Source: Thermoplasmata archaeon
GTDB lineage: Archaea; Thermoplasmatota; Thermoplasmata; JAGHBH01
DNA length: 7,436 bases
Assembly: GCA_021161085.1 (NCBI GenBank)
Contig: JAGHBH010000049.1
Span: 1 to 7,436 of the forward strand
Reading direction: 5' to 3'
Within the stretch, counting starts at the first letter, position 1. Each line of letters opens with the position of its first letter. The position numbers and the translations under genes are program-made. Below the pieces are notes generated by a model. The model worked only from the letters and a program-made list of their open reading frames with translations. It was not told the origin of the DNA and made no database searches. Positions 5,933-7,436 of this stretch are shown in pieces.

Positions 5933-7393
5933 CTACACCCTTATCTCCTTCCACTTCCCGGAGCGGAATCGAAGAAGTATGACCGCACTCCTGGCATAAT
6001 ACTCCGTTATCATGGCCAGCCAGACACCGTATATCCCCAGAGGGGTCATCGTCCCCACAACGACCGCTATGGGTATCCTGACCCCGTAGAGGCCTATGGT
6101 GGATGCGTAGAGGGGATATCTGGTGTCCCCCGCTCCCCTCAGCGCCCCGGACAGGGTGAAATGTATCGCTATGGCCGGCTCCCCGAGGGCCAGTATCCTT
6201 ATGAAAACCACGGCGAGAGCCACCACTCCCTCATCCCTGATGAACACCTCCGCCAGGGGGCGTGCGAAGACGAAGAGCAGGGCGGCCAGCGTGGACATCA
6301 CCACCAGGGCCATCTCCAGTGAGAACCATCCGCTCTCCTCGGCCATAGCGGGATCCCTCTTTCCCAGATACTGGCCGGTGAGTGCCGTGGCGGCCGTTGC
6401 GAAGCCCAGGCCGGGCATGAAGGAAAGGCTCTGCACCCTCATACCTATGCTGTGAGCCGCCACGGCCGTGTCCCCGAAATGGACCACTATGGTCATGTAC
6501 ACCAGAAAGGCCACCTGGATGGCGAGCTGTTCTCCTCCGGCGGGAGCACCCACACGGAATATCCGCACCATCATCTCCGCGTCAGGAGAGAAATATCCCA
6601 CCCTCAGACGAACCTCCCTGTTCTTCCTGACCATCAAGGCCAGATAGATCGCCGCCCCCACCAGGATGGAGATAAGCGTTCCCAGGGCCGCCCCCCTGAC
6701 CCCCAGGGCGGGGAACCCCAGGACACCGAAGATGAGGACATAGTTGCCTATGATATTGACCAGGTTGGTGATTCCGTTGACCACCATGGGAAGACGGGTG
6801 TTTCCCGAGGCTATGAAAGAGGAGGCGGCCACGGAGATTATGGCGAACATGGGCGCTCCGGCGAACACTATCCTAACATACTCCTCTCCCAGCACCGTCA
6901 TCTGTCCTTCTGCCCCGTATACGCCCACCAGGATGCCGGGTCTAAGAACCCCCACCAGGAACAGGGGCACGCTTATGAGAAGGGTGAGCATCAGCGACTG
7001 GGCCACAGCCCGATCCTTGTTCTCTGTGTCGCCGGAGCCGGTGAACCTGGCCACCAGGGCGATGGTGCCCGAGGTGATGGCCATGAACACCGTCATCACT
7101 ATGAACAGCAGCTGCCCTCCGAGTGTCACACCGGCCACCGCCGCCCTTCCCAGGGTGCCGACCATTATTATATCCGCCGTCACCGCCGCCGTCTGGAAAA
7201 GGTTGTTCAGGATAGCCGGCCAGGCGAGGGAAAAGACCCGTCGTTTCATGCCCTCACGGCTACCGCCCCCCTCCGCCCTCTCCGGCCGTTTTTTTCTCCC
7301 TCCCTCTCTTCCCCTCTCTCCCATCCGCTGTCCGGGCCCCTCACCCCCGGCTCTCTCCGGGAAAGAAAGTTCCCCCCTCTCGTCCGTGTCCAT
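5933..7393 (-). CDS. MATE family efflux transporter
   Basis: This is a multidrug and toxin extrusion (MATE) exporter of the DinF/NorM kind, driven by a Na+ or H+ gradient. Substrate cannot be read from sequence. About twelve membrane segments follow MKRRVFSLAWPAILNNLF (from residue 49). The first has an Asp in ADIIMVGTLG, where MATE proteins often have a coupling Asp. The two homologous halves each show a marker: ASGNTRLPM followed by NIIGNYVLIFG, and RGAGDTRYPLYAS. From Met49 (7249) the length is 439, normal for the family. The frame continues upstream with 48 hydrophilic residues rich in Gly, Glu and Arg to the ATG at 7393, or to a GTG at 7420. I chose 7393 because composition and codon choice upstream look coding, but no start has a convincing ribosome binding site, and 7249 remains possible. 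The stop lies 11 nt from that of AMP phosphorylase, tail to tail. Confidence 0.93.
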   Translation of the reverse strand: MDTDERGELSFPERAGGEGPGQRMGERGREGGRKKRPERAEGGGSREGMKRRVFSLAWPAILNNLFQTAAVTADIIMVGTLGRAAVAGVTLGGQLLFIVMTVFMAITSGTIALVARFTGSGDTENKDRAVAQSLMLTLLISVPLFLVGVLRPGILVGVYGAEGQMTVLGEEYVRIVFAGAPMFAIISVAASSFIASGNTRLPMVVNGITNLVNIIGNYVLIFGVLGFPALGVRGAALGTLISILVGAAIYLALMVRKNREVRLRVGYFSPDAEMMVRIFRVGAPAGGEQLAIQVAFLVYMTIVVHFGDTAVAAHSIGMRVQSLSFMPGLGFATAATALTGQYLGKRDPAMAEESGWFSLEMALVVMSTLAALLFVFARPLAEVFIRDEGVVALAVVFIRILALGEPAIAIHFTLSGALRGAGDTRYPLYASTIGLYGVRIPIAVVVGTMTPLGIYGVWLAMITEYYARSAVILLRFRSGKWKEIRV

Positions 7394-7436
7394 AGGGGTC
7401 TCTAGAGGGGTGGAGTTCACAGGCTCTCACTGATTA

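Noticed and set aside
4392..5954. 520-residue minus-strand open frame opposite AMP phosphorylase
   Set aside because: It lies fully antisense to a strongly conserved enzyme and gives a low-complexity Gly/His/Leu/Tyr-rich product. Codon bias of the sense gene explains it.
7260..7380. Pyrimidine-rich tract (CCCTCCCTCTC-like) that could look like a repeat or structured element
   Set aside because: It has no regular repeat unit. It is explained by Gly/Glu/Arg codons of the MATE N-terminal extension read on the minus strand.
6452..7433. Plus-strand open frames opposite the MATE gene
   Set aside because: They give His/Gly/Asp-rich or Pro/Ser-rich products without domains, and the membrane-protein reading on the other strand is unambiguous.
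1..7436. CRISPR array, tRNA or rRNA gene
   Set aside because: I found no regularly spaced repeats and no tRNA-like arms or rRNA core motifs on either strand.

Overview
The window most likely comes from a GC-rich euryarchaeal genome. The gene set is archaeal: an NMD3-type ribosome assembly factor, a Tsr3-type rRNA modification enzyme, and the AMP phosphorylase / ribose-1,5-bisphosphate isomerase pair of the archaeal nucleoside monophosphate (NMP) pathway. Arg is coded mostly by AGG/AGA and Ile very often by ATA. TATA-like boxes lie about 26-30 bp ahead of two start codons that lack a Shine-Dalgarno sequence, as in leaderless archaeal genes. The Thermoplasmatota are a reasonable guess for the lineage, but nothing in the window proves it.

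Layout from left to right. Positions 1-144 hold a decayed transposase remnant on the minus strand, cut by the window edge. It is followed by a TATA promoter and nmd3 (+, 221-1270). Converging on nmd3 is a two-gene minus-strand unit: an unrecognised 8-helix membrane protein with a longin-like cytoplasmic tail (3150 down to 1951), overlapping tsr3 (1954 down to 1331) by 4 nt. A 141-bp divergent promoter region separates this unit from a plus-strand operon: ribose-1,5-bisphosphate isomerase (3292-4278) and AMP phosphorylase (4347-5921). A MATE-family exporter (minus, stop at 5933) converges on that operon with only 11 nt between stop codons.

Functionally there are three blocks. The first is ribosome biogenesis (NMD3 for the large subunit, Tsr3 for the small subunit). 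The second is nucleotide scavenging: AMP phosphorylase releases the base and makes ribose-1,5-bisphosphate, the isomerase converts this to ribulose-1,5-bisphosphate, and a form III RuBisCO, not in this window, would make 3-phosphoglycerate. The third is the membrane: a MATE exporter and the sensor-like membrane protein. Most of the window is ordinary core archaeal sequence. The parts most worth a second look are the membrane/longin-like protein coupled to tsr3 and the internally deleted transposase remnant next to the nmd3 promoter.
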